From contig NC_030855.1 in NCBI RefSeq assembly GCF_000208745.1, positions 12,799,998-12,863,997 on the forward strand: a DNA stretch of 64,000 nucleotides. The letters run 5' to 3'. Positions within the stretch are counted from its first letter, which is position 1. Every line of letters begins with the position of its first letter. This DNA is from Theobroma cacao. Taxonomy: Eukaryota; Streptophyta; Magnoliopsida; Malvales; Malvaceae. The notes beneath the pieces were generated by a model, which saw nothing but the letters and a program-made list of their open reading frames with translations, did not search any database and was not told the origin of the DNA. The position numbers and the translations under genes are program-made. Below, piece after piece: positions 32,341 to 45,455 of this stretch.

Positions 32341-33035
32341 AGTTATTATTCAAAAATAAATAAAAAATAAATAGATATGTGTAATAAATGCTAGCAATAT
32401 AGGTCTTTTAACACAAATGTCGCGCCAACGGGCAACACCATGTCCGTTTAAGCACATAACACATTTTTGTTTCCCAGCAATGGCTTTCAGTGTAAAGCAA
32501 GCAATTTCATATTACCTATAACATATCATACGTACAAACAATACAAGTCCTACCTTTAAATCCAACCACTGCACTGTCATGAATTTAAAAGTGGAAATTC
32601 GTGGAGGCTAGGTAGCTTCAATCGATTGCTTTGTTCACCTCAAACATTTCAATCGATTAATTCGTTCGTCTCGAAAATAAGAGAGTTTGGATTCAAACAC
32701 CTGCAGCCCCTTGTTAGTGCTATCCAAAATGTAAGCTAAGTGGAAACACTGCACATCTGCACCTCAACCTAGAGGTTGGAGTAGTCTATCTGCCCTCAAA
32801 ATTTTAAAAAAAAAATAAAACAGTGAAAATCCAAAAGCAGATTGTCATAGAAGTTCTCGAGTTGCAATTTCCAATTACTTCAAAGCAGTTCCAAGACTAT
32901 GAATTTTTATCAACACTAAATTTGCATAGAAGCCTCAAGTACTGCAATGCCGGAGGCATGTGTATTCGTTCCAGTAATAATGGTTAATAACACAAAGCAT
33001 ACATCTGTCACAAACTATAAGCACAACCATAAAAT

Positions 33036-36000
33036 CTACTGGAGCTTCTTTATCCCGGGGAAAGAAGGGAGAAGTGCAATAAGTGCGTCACCATATCCTA
33101 CTGGATCTGTCACGTTAAGCAAAATAAATAAGAATAAATAAATGACCAGGTGATACTGCAAAACATTGCAAACTGAAAATTACTGAAAGCGGACAAGACA
33201 TACCACCATCGTCTCTTAGAATTTTGATGACCTCCCCAGATACGTCAGACTGGTAAAGGAATTTATTAGAATGAGAAAATAAAATCTAGATTGTTTGATC
33301 ATATAAACATAAGTGAATAGTAAGTAGCAAGACACTAGCAGGGTGAAATCAACCCTCTTTTCCACCGGTCAACATACAATGACACATAATAATTCCCCAT
33401 AAAATCAAGATCATACCTCAATTGGAATTTCACCACCTAGTTGTTCAATGTAGCAAAGCACTTGGCCCTCCTTCACTGTTTGTTTCTGTTGCATAAACAA
33501 AAATGTTACCAGCAGGGGTTGATCCGTTTGTTATGGAAACCAAATCAGAATATCTTAACAGAACCTCAAACATATGGAAAGCAAAACAGCATTTGAGAGT
33601 ACAAGGGAACCAATGGGATACAATAGGCTTCATAATCAATGGTTTCACATATGTGTTTGTCTGGTGAAGATCAGACTTTGAAAAAAACAAAGAAACAGTA
33701 AAACCTCTTCAATGATATTGCCCAATTGAAAAACAGTGTCTCTTAGTAGTGGTGATCAAAGCAATCTATTATTTTGGCCCTTAAAATAAACAAATACACC
33801 AACCCAAATCTATTGAATTAGTACCTCTTTACACGATGGTGGAGCACGCTTCCCCTTTATGGTTCGAGATCTCCTGAAAAAACCTACCTGAACAATTTAT
33901 CATCTTAGTGTTACGAGTTCAAACAAGAGAAGCCTTTAAATTTCAGGTCCTCACCTTTGGAGACTGAAGTATCACCAAACCTTCATCTGCAGCTTTATCA
34001 AGTAACAATTGGATTCTCCCAGAAGAAGAAAGTGGTTTGGTGATAGCTAAAGTAGGTGTAGAAACAGACCCATTTGAGTCAGGTGCTTCAACAGTTTTAC
34101 TGGTGCTAACACTGACAGGAGGGGGACTTGGTATGGCAGGTGGAGGTTCACTTTTTCCTGCTAAGTCCCTCATTATATATAGCCGAAATCCACCAAGCTA
34201 ACAAATGGAGAAAAAGCAGAAGGCTTAAAATTTTGATAATACAGAAAAGATCACATCTGCAATCCCTTCATATACAGAACTAAATAATGCAAATAGAAAA
34301 ACTATTCAAGTTATCGAAAACTTTACAAGACAAGAATTCAAAGCCACTTACTTTTAGTTCAAACTCTGCAACTGAAGTCGTATCGCATATATCTCTTACC
34401 AGAGATTCCACCTGCAGTTAGAAATTGCAAACAACCAACTTCTAAGAAATAAGCTAAAAGTATGTTTGTTCATATATTTATTAAAAGAAGTCCATATGCA
34501 GGCAATATTGAATTATTTATAAAAATTCAAATTATGAGTACATAAAAAAAAAACAAATCAATTGCTCCATTTTCTCTAATTTCTATCTAAAGTTTGTTCA
34601 CAGCTGCTTAAAACATAGTTAAAACAGCTATGCAGGAATTAGTTCATCAACTAACCAGTAAACTTCAAAGATCTATGGGTCAAAGTATTCTTATTTTATA
34701 GGCAAAAAGAAATAGCAATGATAAATTTTGTGTAACATATGTGCTTGCATTAATGATTTAAATGAACAATTATATGAACTCACCCCAGATGAATTTGGAA
34801 TAAGCTGGCTAGTCAAACCAGACATTTTAGTCTCTTCAAAATCATCTGCTAAATTTGTAGTAGCTGCAAGTCAGAAACCAAAAAGATTTAGATATAAGCT
34901 ATGGATTGACAGAAACAAATAAGACTCTGCTCCTAATCTTCAACTTTCACACATTATATATAAATTGAAAACAAAGCAAGAAATTGCATATAATCACATT
35001 CTCAAAAACCCAATTTAGTTTATTAAAATCAAAAGCAAAAACAAAGATGATGGTGAGACTTCAAATATTCAAATTTACAAGACTTTAATCGATGGGGTAT
35101 TTCCTTTCCAAGTATGACCATTGGTTACCCTGAGATAAGCCAGCAAATAAAGTGAAAAAAGACCAGAAACAATCTGGAAAAAGATATTTTCTCCCAATGA
35201 GTAGCATGTGCATCAACCTTAAAGAAATTGGATTATGCAGTTGAGAGGCAAATAGATTGCACCATTATATGAAATTATTACTAAGACAAACATGCTTCAA
35301 CAGTTACAAGGGTTCTTTTCTTTCCCTCCTTACCCCAGGGTATTTCATTTCCTACTTCTATTTTTCTCCCAAATCCTCACAGCACAGTGACAGTTGACTG
35401 ACTCTAAATTGCAGAGACACTAGAGACTGATCCCTATTTCAACAAATTTGAGTGGAAAATAGAACCAGAAAAAAGAGATGAAGTGAATATTATCAACTTG
35501 AGCCATAGAGACTGTCATTCAATCGCAGTATTCAGCTCAAAAGTAAATAAACAAAAAACTACTTTTATATTTATGTACTACTGCACTGTGTGAGTGTGTG
35601 TATCCATTTGTTAGAGACATGCACACACTACTGTGCATAAATAGATAAATATACGAGTCATGTACCAAAGAAATATCAAAGACATTAAGGAAAGATTAGT
35701 CTATAAAGTAATCTAAGGGTAAAAGTCTACTAAATCTGAAATGAGCAGAAGAATATAGAATATGTCTTCATGAGACTGCTATAATGTGAAATGTATTTCT
35801 TTAAGAATCAGAAGAACATTTATCATGGACACAATAGTTCGTTGTCTGAACTTGCTATACCACAATATCTTACTGCACAATGCGTAAAGAAGATCGAGCA
35901 CATATCATTGTATTTATCCCTTGACATTGATATGCAATAATTGATCTTGACTGGATAATTGACTGGAAATAAGAAAATTTAAAGTGAGTTGTATCAGCAA

Positions 36001-38041
36001 AAAGCACTTACCCAGGGTTTGCAAAGTTGGACCACAACCAATGTTGAATGTCTTTTCTGAGCGTCTAACCAGGCCAGCATATTGCATTGTTCTTTTCCTT
36101 GTCCATATTCTTACATTATTCAGTTTTGAATTATCAACTCTTGCTTTTCCAAAGCTCAACTTTGGAACTTTAATATTTGGAGCTCCTATGCCACCTGTAG
36201 TAAGAGAAAGTTACCCATGACTAAAGCACATTATCTGAAACACACACACACATTCCTAAATTGATGATAAAATGATTAATTGCTTAAAAACTTTATTAAG
36301 TGTTTTTTTTTTAAAAAAAGGGCTGTGTCAAAAACTTTATTGAGTCTATGGGAAAGAAATCAGAGCAGTCATGTCAGATTAACAATGAGTCCAAAACAAA
36401 GTTCTGGAATTTAAGAATATGAATGCACACATAAAAATCAATATTCAACAACTTGAAAATGAAAAAGAGAAGTACAAGGATAAAAAAGCATTATAATAAT
36501 TTTTCAAATTCTCTACTACAACAATCAATATACTAACTTTTCATTTTCCAAAATGTTAAAGAAAGATATGCCAATGATGAATAAAGTATGAAGCATCTAT
36601 CATGTATGACGCATTTCTAAGGTCTGATCTATGGGTTACAACTCAATGCAAAGAATGAAAGGCACCAGTTTTTACACACAACACATCTAATGGCACTGTA
36701 AGGTTTGCATTTTGTAATGTAAGTAAAGATAAATTACAATACTGCAACCAATTTCATAGTTTTATCTGTCAACATGTGGTGGCGAAACAGTAGCTATTGA
36801 ACATGTTGGGTTCACCCTGCCTGGGGTGTGCATGTCAGAATCAAAGTACAAAAGTAAAAATAGACAGGTTTCTCCACACTGCATAAGAGTATGCATCTAT
36901 TTTTGTTGCCTGCAACCGATAGAAGATGCTAATTCGAGTCTTACAACAGTGCATGCATCACAAGATGCACGTGAGCCAAAACCCTCTGAAGAGAGAAGAA
37001 AGACTATAGAAATTAGAAGCTTTACATTTGTCCCAAAAGTTGAGACAACAGAACATGGTAGATGAACTCAGCTTCTATAAATGTCTAATGCTATTGCTAT
37101 GATAAATTGTACCATCTAATGTATCTACATACTGCATCAGAAGACAACAATTAGATTGACCTTCTCTACAACAATTACTTAACATTTAGAGTCTATAAAA
37201 AGAGAAAAAAGAAAAAGAAAAGACAAGTGGATACACATATGTCAGTCTTTTCAATAAAACTTAGACATGGGTTATAAATTTAATGAAATTGGCAAGAAAA
37301 GATTACATTAAATGTTATCGCACTGATATCAAGAATGAAACAGCAACACCATAAATTATACAGCAGACAAAACCACAAGTGAAATCATAACTTTTAAAAA
37401 AGTTCTAAGGCTAGCTACACCAACAAGGATGAGAACACTGTTCCATCCAAATTATGCATTAACACTATTTTATAAGAATAATCGTACAGAATGCGCCACC
37501 TATGTTTACCTAAGCAAGTTTTTTGTTTAGTAAGTTTTGGGGTTTTTTCCTTTTAAAGAGAGTCTAGAATAAGTAACAGCCAGAATTCCAATAATCATAC
37601 TAAACCAGAGCCAAAGTGAAGATTTTGTAATCAGAGCCAAATAAAGAAGGTTGAAACTAATATGCATGCTAAAATCACAAAATCCAATTCAGATTGCAAT
37701 CAATATTGGATTTTGACAATATGAGGAACCAACAGGGAAAGCACAACTGACAACACACTAACAATCTACAGCTTTACCACAATGCTTATGCATTTAAGGA
37801 ACAAAACCCTATTCCAAGGGATCCCAGTCTCTCAACAAAACAAAAAACAAACATACCAAATAACCCTTCCCCCTCTATGCAACTAATTCAAGAACCAAGC
37901 CACGAAACAAAGTAAAATCTAGCATCTTTACACACCCAAACTTCAAAATAACCAAAAACCCATACAAAATCTTAACCTACTTAACCTCAAAAAATACATA
38001 GAAGGTTAGAAAAAGAAAGTGAGATACTCACATGAAGCCAT
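33036..38041 (-). CDS. BADC: Biotin/lipoyl attachment domain-containing protein (BADC), plastid
   Basis: Nine coding exons on the minus strand: 38032-38041, 36012-36194, 34784-34863, 34352-34411, 33955-34197, 33825-33887, 33417-33485, 33204-33249 and 33036-33106. All introns are GT-AG; the total of 825 bp gives 274 residues in one frame. The N-terminus (MASCGIGAPNIKV, then basic and serine-rich) fits a chloroplast transit peptide. A proline/serine linker (about 122-170) precedes a biotinyl-like domain (about 185-271) with VGFFRRSRTIKGK, VKEGQVLCYIEQLGGEIPIE, SDVSGEVIKILRDDGDP and a C-terminal PSFPGIKKLQ. At the place where BCCP carries its biotin-bearing AMKM the protein has QLGGE, so it cannot be biotinylated. 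BADC proteins take BCCP's place in heteromeric acetyl-CoA carboxylase and lower fatty-acid synthesis. Intron 1 is 1.84 kb and splits the codon after MAS. Confidence 0.93.
36195..38031 (-). other. Long first intron of the BADC gene
   Basis: Bounded by CAT|GTGAGTATC and CTACAG|GTGGC. No convincing open frame or repeat is seen inside. Donor and acceptor restore the reading frame of the transit peptide. Long first introns in plants can hold expression-enhancing elements, but no specific motif is claimed here. Confidence 0.75.
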
Positions 38042-39138
38042 GGAAAAGCACAGAATATTTTATTTTTCTTTCCGAGGACCAAATTGAAGAACTCTGAAGA
38101 ATATGAAGAACACCAAGGAAAGAGTGGAAGAGAAAAGCAAATGAAAAAACGTGTGGGTAAATGGGAATGGCCTGTCAAACGTTAAACCCCATGAAGGAAA
38201 TTTCAGCAGCACGTTTCCAGAGTAACTAAAACAGAACAGCAGAGGCCACTAGAACCAGAAACAGTGAGACACCCGTTACCAGACTTCCTTGGCAACTCCA
38301 CTTAGCCAAAGGACGTGAATAAAGCCAAGTACAGAATCATACAGCTGGAATGTGTTTTTTCTTTTTTTTATTAGAAGAAAATTGGACATTTCTCTTGTTT
38401 GGAAAAAATATTATATCATTTCTAAAATTAGATAAAAATACATTTATATAAAAAATGATGCTATATGTGAAAAAAATAATGTTAAATAAAAATATAATTA
38501 CTATTTCAAGGATATAAAAAGGATTTTTCAAACAAATAAGATAAAATCTATTTTGCCTAAACTTGCAAGAGCTTTTTGTATTTTAGCTTTGATTTTTTTT
38601 TTATGTTTCTAAGTTTATGATTAGATATGGAAAGGGTCCAAAAAATTCCTTTATAGTCCTTTTATGATGACGGATTTAACTAAAAAATTGGAAAGCATTT
38701 TCTTCCACCATCCTATTGGCCCATGCCGATAGAATAAAATTTTTTTTTTATGAAAGTCATATAATGTAATTAAAATTCTTATTTACAAAGTGAATAAATT
38801 TTATTAATATTTATATTTAAAAATAATTTTAATGAATATCATTCTATACATATAGAATTTTTATATATTTATAAACAAAATAAATTTTATTAGTATTTAT
38901 AATAAAAAATTATTAAAATGATAATTTAAAAATATAATGAACAAATATAATCGTCTTCATTAATAATTAAATTTTCAACAATCATACTTTATATTATTTA
39001 TAAATTATTAGATAATAAGGTAAACCATAATGAATTTTTTGAAAATTACTTACCATTACCATCAATTGTTGTGTTCCCTACAAGTAATATATGTAAATGC
39101 ATGACATGATGATAAGTTTTTTAAATGTAATGTGTGTG

Positions 39139-39162
39139 GATATATATATATATATATATATT
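39139..39162. repeat. (TA)n microsatellite
   Basis: About 12 TA units in an uninterrupted run. Confidence 0.9.
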
Positions 39163-40395
39163 CAATGTATTTTGAATTATCATTCTTATTTTTATGACCC
39201 ATAAATTTCATTTTAAATAATAAAATCTTATTTGGTTGGACTTTCACAAATGAAGAAGATATTGCAAATCAATTAGACAATGATTGAGTGACAGATCGCT
39301 CTCAATTTGAAAACCATTGGGTAGCTTTGCTTCGTCTTTGGTACTTAATTTTTATTGATAAATAATTGCACCTTCACCGATTAAAAAACTTTTTAATTCA
39401 ATTTTTTTTTTAGTTATAATTGAGATAAGAATCCTAGTGATGAGATTATTTTTCTTTAAAATTAATCTATTTCTATTTCTAAATGAATGCCCTAAAATCA
39501 CTTATAAACTAAAATCTCATTTATTTATTAGTTGTGGATCATGAAATTCTATTTATTGGCTATCAAACGTGCAAGTCTCCTATCGAGGAAGGTTGCCTAA
39601 CTCACCTTCTAAGTGCGGAGAACCCAAGACGAGCCTGGGACGTTGTTTCTTAGACAGCTTGACAAGTTGAGGGAGTCCTTAGACAATTACTTGACTCATG
39701 GGCCTTTTTTATGGTAATTTTTGGACAATATTTTGTTATCCAGTCCATGTATGGGGAAGGCCCAAATGCTATCAAAGTAATTGTTTAGCTCGTCATCCCT
39801 AAGCCAACAAGCAAATGTGAACAAAACAGCAGAGCAGATACCATTCTGGTTGCTTATTGGTGATCCAATTATTTTTTGCACATATGAGGAGCAATGGTGA
39901 ATTTACGATTTTACATAAAGAGTAATTACAAAATAATTATAATAATATTATATATAAAATTTTATACATATAATAATAAGAATAACAATTAAAAATTGAG
40001 AGGTGACGGTCATCACCATCTGTCACTACCTTGACTCTCATCCTAGAGGTAAAAAGGTAACAACTGATAAGTCAAAGTTTTAGTTGCTAGGTGATCAAAC
40101 TATAGTAGTATATTCTTGTTTTCATATAATTTAGTTTGCAAATCCATTCAAAATATGTTTCTCAAGGGTTTGAAAATTAAGGGGGCAGGTTACTACTTTG
40201 CTGTTGTTGATCCTATTAACTTTTACAAGATTATGGTTTTGGAAGTGTATATTATTTGTTGTTTCAAGACGTCATTAGTACAAGCTAGGTGCCATTTGGT
40301 AGCATAAATAGTCAAAGAATTTCCTCATATAAATCTTTTATAATTATATCCTTAGTAGGGTATTATTCATCATAAAAAATATAGGGTACAGTATC

Positions 40396-40421
<26 letters not shown>
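40396..40421. repeat. (AT)n microsatellite
   Basis: About 13 AT units in an uninterrupted run. Confidence 0.9.
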
Positions 40422-40426
<5 letters not shown>

Positions 40427-40897
40427 TCATTTAATTTTTTTGCTAAACTTAAATATTTATGAAGTGATCGATAAGTTAAAAAAACTATCAAGCAAACTCA
40501 ATAAAATACAAAAAAAAAAAAAACCGATAAAAACCGTCTAAACGTAAAACTAGAGAGCCAACATCAACAAACAAACTAAAATACAAAGATGAAGCAGAAA
40601 ACATTAATGTTCTCATTCCACGCCACTGCTCTCGTTCAAAACTATCATCAAACATAAAATATCTCTAGTCTGTCAATACCGAACTTGACTAAAGAATCCT
40701 AGAAAAAAATTAGGTTCTAGATTAACATATGCAGGAATGTAATTAGTCTTCCTTAGCCTGTCAATTTCACTAAAACAATCAAAAAAATAAATTTCCCAAA
40801 CTATAAGAAGATAAAGAGAAGACATGAAAAACAGTTTTAACTGCCATTAGCTCTACATAATTCGATTCTTGGACATCTAATAATCCCAGAAAAAAAA

Positions 40898-41355
40898 TGT
40901 TAGGAAATTGCAGAATTGTCTCTAAAGAATTACCCAAGATCTAACCCAATCAATAGAATAAAGAAAGAAAGAAATCAAACACACCCACAAGAACATAAGA
41001 ATTTACGTGGTTCGGTCTTTTTATGACCTACGTCCACGGGCACAGCAATAGAGAAAAATTCACTAAGAGAAAAATCAAGAAATTACAAGAACAGTCTCAA
41101 ACTCATAACCCTTATCCCACGTACACCTAAATCACTCTCTCTAAATCTAGGTGATCCACTATTCTTTAACTCATAGAGTCATTTTATAGTGCCAAATACA
41201 ATAACCTTATCCTAATATAATTAGGAATCTTATCCTAATAGAATTAGGAATTGTTATTCTAGTCTAACTAGATTTAAAGACTATTTTATAAGGTATACTA
41301 ATTTAATTAGAATTAAACAATCCTAATTAAATCACAATTCAAGACTATCCTAACA
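40898..41355 (-). repeat. 3' LTR of the TNT1-like element
   Basis: 458 bp, with inverted termini TGTTAG...CTAACA. A TATA-like CACTATAAAATGAC (minus strand) lies near 41190. Compared with the visible 290 bp of the other LTR it shows about 20 differences by eye, mostly transitions. At nearly all of these the 3' LTR has A or T. Confidence 0.9.
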
Positions 41356-41436
41356 AATCTCCACCTTAGGCTTGAATTCACCAAGCTCCACCTTACGAAC
41401 CAATCTCTGTCGACACCGCCACTGCCCCAATGGGCC

Positions 41437-44400
41437 TCAAGCACTACGAACACCGATCAAGTCCAAGCAATGCTTGAACTTTATCCCAGAAACTGACTTA
41501 GTTAGCATATCTGCCGGATTTTCATCTGTAGCTATTTTCTTTACTACAATCTCACCTTTAGAAATAATCTCTCGAACGAAGTTACATTTGACTTGGATGT
41601 GTTTGGTTTTCTCATGGAACATTTGATTTTTAGTCAAGTTTATGACACTTTGACTATCACAAAACACAACTGTTTGTGTTTGTTCAAAACCCAGATCACT
41701 AACCAAGCCTTTAAGCCATAAAGCCTCCTTCACTGCCTCGGTCACAGCCATATATTCGGCTTCAGTTGTAGACAAAGCAACGGTTGATTGAAGAACTGCT
41801 TTCCAACTGATTGCAGACCCTGAGAGAGTGAACACATACCCCGTTTGAGATCTTCTACTATCTAGGTCACCAGCAAAATCTGAATCGGAGAAGCCAACCA
41901 CATTACAACTAGTGTTTGCACCTCCTTCATATACTAAGCCAATATCTATAGTGCCTTTTAAATATCGAAAGATCCACTTCACAGCTTGCCAATGTCATTT
42001 TCCTGGTTTATCCATGAATCTACTAACCATACTAACAGCATGTGAAATATCAGGCCCAGTACATACCATAGCATACATAATGCTACCCACTGCATTAGCA
42101 TAAGGAACACGAGTCATGTACTCCTTCTCATCCTCCGTTTGTGGTGATAAACCAGTTGAAAGTTTTAGGTGTAGTCCCAATGGAGTAGTCACAGACTTAG
42201 CATCTTGCATTCCAAAACGTTCTAGTACCTTTTGAATGTATTTCTTTTGTGACAAACATAATCTCGATGCTCGTCTATCTCTGACAATTTCCATACCCAA
42301 TATTTTCTTTGCATCACCTAAGTCTTTCATCTCAAACTCACCACTAAGCTGCTCCTTTAAAACATCAATGTCTGACATACTTTTGGCGGCAATAAGCATG
42401 TCATCCACATACAACAACAAATAGATAAACGAATCATCTGGAAGCCTTTTATAATAGACACAACCATCATGTACACTTTTAGTGTACCCTTGTGCCTCCA
42501 TGAACATATCAAACCTTTTATACCATTGCCTAGGAGATTGTTTTAGGCCATATAATGACTTTTTAAGTAAGCATACACAATCTTCCATACCTGGAACAAC
42601 GAATCCCTCAGGTTGTTGCATGTAGATCCGCTCTTCAAACTCACCATGTAAAAACGCTGTTTTGACATCAAGTTGCTCCAACTCAAAGTTAAAATATGCC
42701 ACTATAGCAAGCAACACGCGGATTGAACTATGCCTCACGACAGGAGAGAATACTTCATTATAGTCAATTCCCTCTCTTTGTGCATACCCTTTTGCCACAA
42801 GTCGTGCTTTAAATCTAGCATTTTCAACCCCTAGGATCCTTTCCTTTTTCTTGAAGACCCATTTGTATCCCACAACTTTTTGGCCTTTAGGTGGTTTCAG
42901 AAGCTCCCATGTTTGATTTCGATGTAAAGACTTAATATCCTCATTCATAGTAGTTAGCCACTAAGAAGATTGAATAAAAGTAATTGCTTCATGATAAGAG
43001 TAAGGCTCATTAGTCTCTACTTCTTCCGCCACAGATAAAACATAAGAATCAAAATCACGCTCCACACAAGTAACAAAATCATCAAACTTCTGAGGAGCTT
43101 TTGAAATCCTTCTAGATCTGTTTGTAGCAATGCTTCGTTGTTGTATATGAGATACTGATTCTTGTTCCTCTTGTGATTCATTTTGTATTTCACTATCATC
43201 TTACACTGTCCCAAGAGCATTGATTTCAAGCTCCACCTGCTTGTCCACTTCTTGGTCTGATGAGATTACAATTCTAGACTTTATCCCATGAAGTAATGCA
43301 GACTCGTCAAAGGTAACATCCTGACTTAACATAAACTTGGGGGATTTCGGATCAGTACACCACAGTCGATAACCTTTTACCCCAGATGCATAGCCTAGGA
43401 ATATGCACTTCTTTGCCCTCGGCTCAAGCTTACCATCATTTACATGAGCATAAGCAGGACAACCAAATACTCTCAATATAGAGTAATCAGCGGGTTTACC
43501 TGACCAAACTTCCTCGGGAGTCTTTAATTCAATTGCAGTTGATGGAGACCGATTTACCAAGTAGCAAGCCATGTTGATAGCTTCTGTCCAGAATACTTTA
43601 GATAAACCAGCATTAGAAAGCATGCATCTTGCTCTTTCAACAAGTGTTCTATTCATCCGTTCTGCAATACCGTTTTGTTGTGGTGTTTTGATGACAGTGC
43701 GATGTCTAATGATTTCCTCATTCTTGCAGAATAGATCAAACTCACATTTGTAAAATTCCAAACCGTTATCTGTTCGAAAGCGCTTGATCCTTTTCCCTGT
43801 CTGCTTCTCGATCAATGCCTTCCATTGCAAAAAGGTGGTAAACACTTCACTTTTAGCCTTCAGAAAATACGTCCATACTTTTCTTGAAAAATCATCAATA
43901 AATGTTAACATGTATAATGATCCACCTTTTGAAGCCACAGGAGAAGGACTCCATAAATCTGAGTGGATGTAGTCTACTGTACTCTTTATTCGATGTGTAG
44001 CAATGCTAAATTTCACTCAGTGTTATTTGCCATAGATGCAATGTTCACAGAAATCTATCTTCCCAGTCTTTTGACCACATAGTAAACCACGCTTACTCAA
44101 TTCTGTCATTCTTTTCTCACTCATATGACCTAATCTCATATGCCATAAACGTGTAACATCATCATCAGGATCATGGGATGAGACAACAGAAGTAGTTCCA
44201 ATAATCGTACTTCCCACTAGACGATAAAAGCCACCGGATAACTTACCTTTCATGATAGTTAATGCTCCTTTAGATACCTTCAAGACACCATCTTGGCCAC
44301 TATATTTGCAACCCTTCTTATCTAACAAACTCAAGGATATCAAATTCTTTTTCATGTTAGGTACATGTTTCACCTCAAGTGCCCTTACTATACCATCAAA

Positions 44401-45409
44401 TCATCTTGATTCAATTGTGCCAATTCCACCAACTGAGAGAGAGAAATCATCTCCTAATTGTACAGTGCCCATATCAATAGATTGATAAGTTGTAAACCAA
44501 TCACGCCTAGGACATATGTGGAAGCAACAAGCAGAATCTAAGATCCATGTATCCTTAAAGTTACCATTAGTAACTGCAGGAACATTATCAGCTTCCTCAA
44601 AAGTATCAAAATCAACTTCAACTACGTTTGCAGTATTTTCAGACTTATTGATCTTTTCATCGCCCTTGAATTTAGTACAGTCTTGATGAAAGTGACCTTT
44701 TTTACCACAGTTCCAATAAGTCTTTCCTCTTGATCTAGATTTGGATCTAGATTTACCTTTTCTGTCTAAGCCCTTCTCTTTACCTCTACCTCTATTTACA
44801 ACCAAACCTTCTGCTTGATTTTCATTCCGAATACCACCAACTTTCTTCTTTAATTCCTTGGAATTTAAAGATGCCCTTACATCCTCGAGAGTGAGAGTGT
44901 CTCGGCCGTATAGTATAGTATCCACGAAGTTTTCATACGAAGGAGGCAAAGAACATAAAAGAATTAAGGCTAAGTTCTTCATTCTCAATTTTAACATCGA
45001 TATTCCTTAAATCAAGAATAACTCTATTAAATTCATCAATGTGGGTATTAACGGACGTACCTTCACTCATTTTGAGAGTATACAATCGTTGCTTCATATA
45101 AGGCCGATTCGTCAGGGACTTGGTCATATAAATACTTTTGAGTTTAAACCACACTGCAGCAGCAGATTCTTCATCCGTGACTTCTCTTAGCACCTCATCA
45201 GACAAAGCAAGGAGAATAACACTATGTGCTTTTTCCATAAGGTCATCTTTCTCACTATCAGATAAATTCGAGGGAAGATGTTCTTTTCCCTTCAGTGCCT
45301 TCAACAGTCCTTGTTGCACTAGCAATGCGTGCATCTTAACACGCCACAGACTGAAATTGTTTCTTCTATTAAACTTTTCAATCTCATACTTGGTGGACGA
45401 AGTTGCCAT
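41437..45409 (-). pseudogene. Copia gag-pol polyprotein, inactivated
   Basis: Gag starts at 45409 (MATSSTKYEIEKFN). The zinc knuckle near 44720 has tyrosine in place of its first cysteine (YWNCGKKGHFHQDC). The protease block WILDSACCFH follows, then an HHCC integrase finger near 44130, an integrase core with HSDLW, FRTDNG and QQNGIAERMN, an RT with YVDDML near 42400, and RNase H with STTEAEYMA and FCDSQS. Lesions are an extra A near 44975 (frameshift) and in-frame stops at 44401, 44023, 44017, 43201, 42961 and 41995. Otherwise all domains are in one frame, so decay is moderate. Confidence 0.93.
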
Positions 45410-45437
45410 AGCGAGATTCAGATTAACCCAAGACCTT

Positions 45438-45455
45438 GAAGCTCTGATTCCAGTT
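45438..45455 (-). other. Primer binding site of the TNT1-like element
   Basis: On the minus strand TGGAATCAGAGC lies three bases after the LTR end. It pairs with the 3' end of initiator methionine tRNA with one mismatch. Confidence 0.8.

Larger units (their letters stand above)
29690..32595. repeat. Segmental duplication, copy B (intact NAC block)
   Basis: Matches 23440-25815. It is longer because of extra AT-rich repeat DNA between about 31560 and 32390. The far edge is marked by 'cgtacaaacaatacaagtcc' (about 32531) and 'ccactgcactgtcatgaa'. Confidence 0.85.
38242..40897. other. Intergenic DNA upstream of BADC
   Basis: The region next to 38041 should hold the BADC promoter; no clear TATA box is identified. 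AT-rich repeat units occur near 38755-38950, a (TA)n run at 39139-39162 and an (AT)n run at about 40396-40421. A 63-codon frame at 40116-40307 has no recognised features. Confidence 0.5.

Noticed and set aside
33943..34173. Single-exon gene of 76 codons
   Set aside because: It is exon 5 of BADC read from an internal methionine into the following intron. The spliced nine-exon model explains it.
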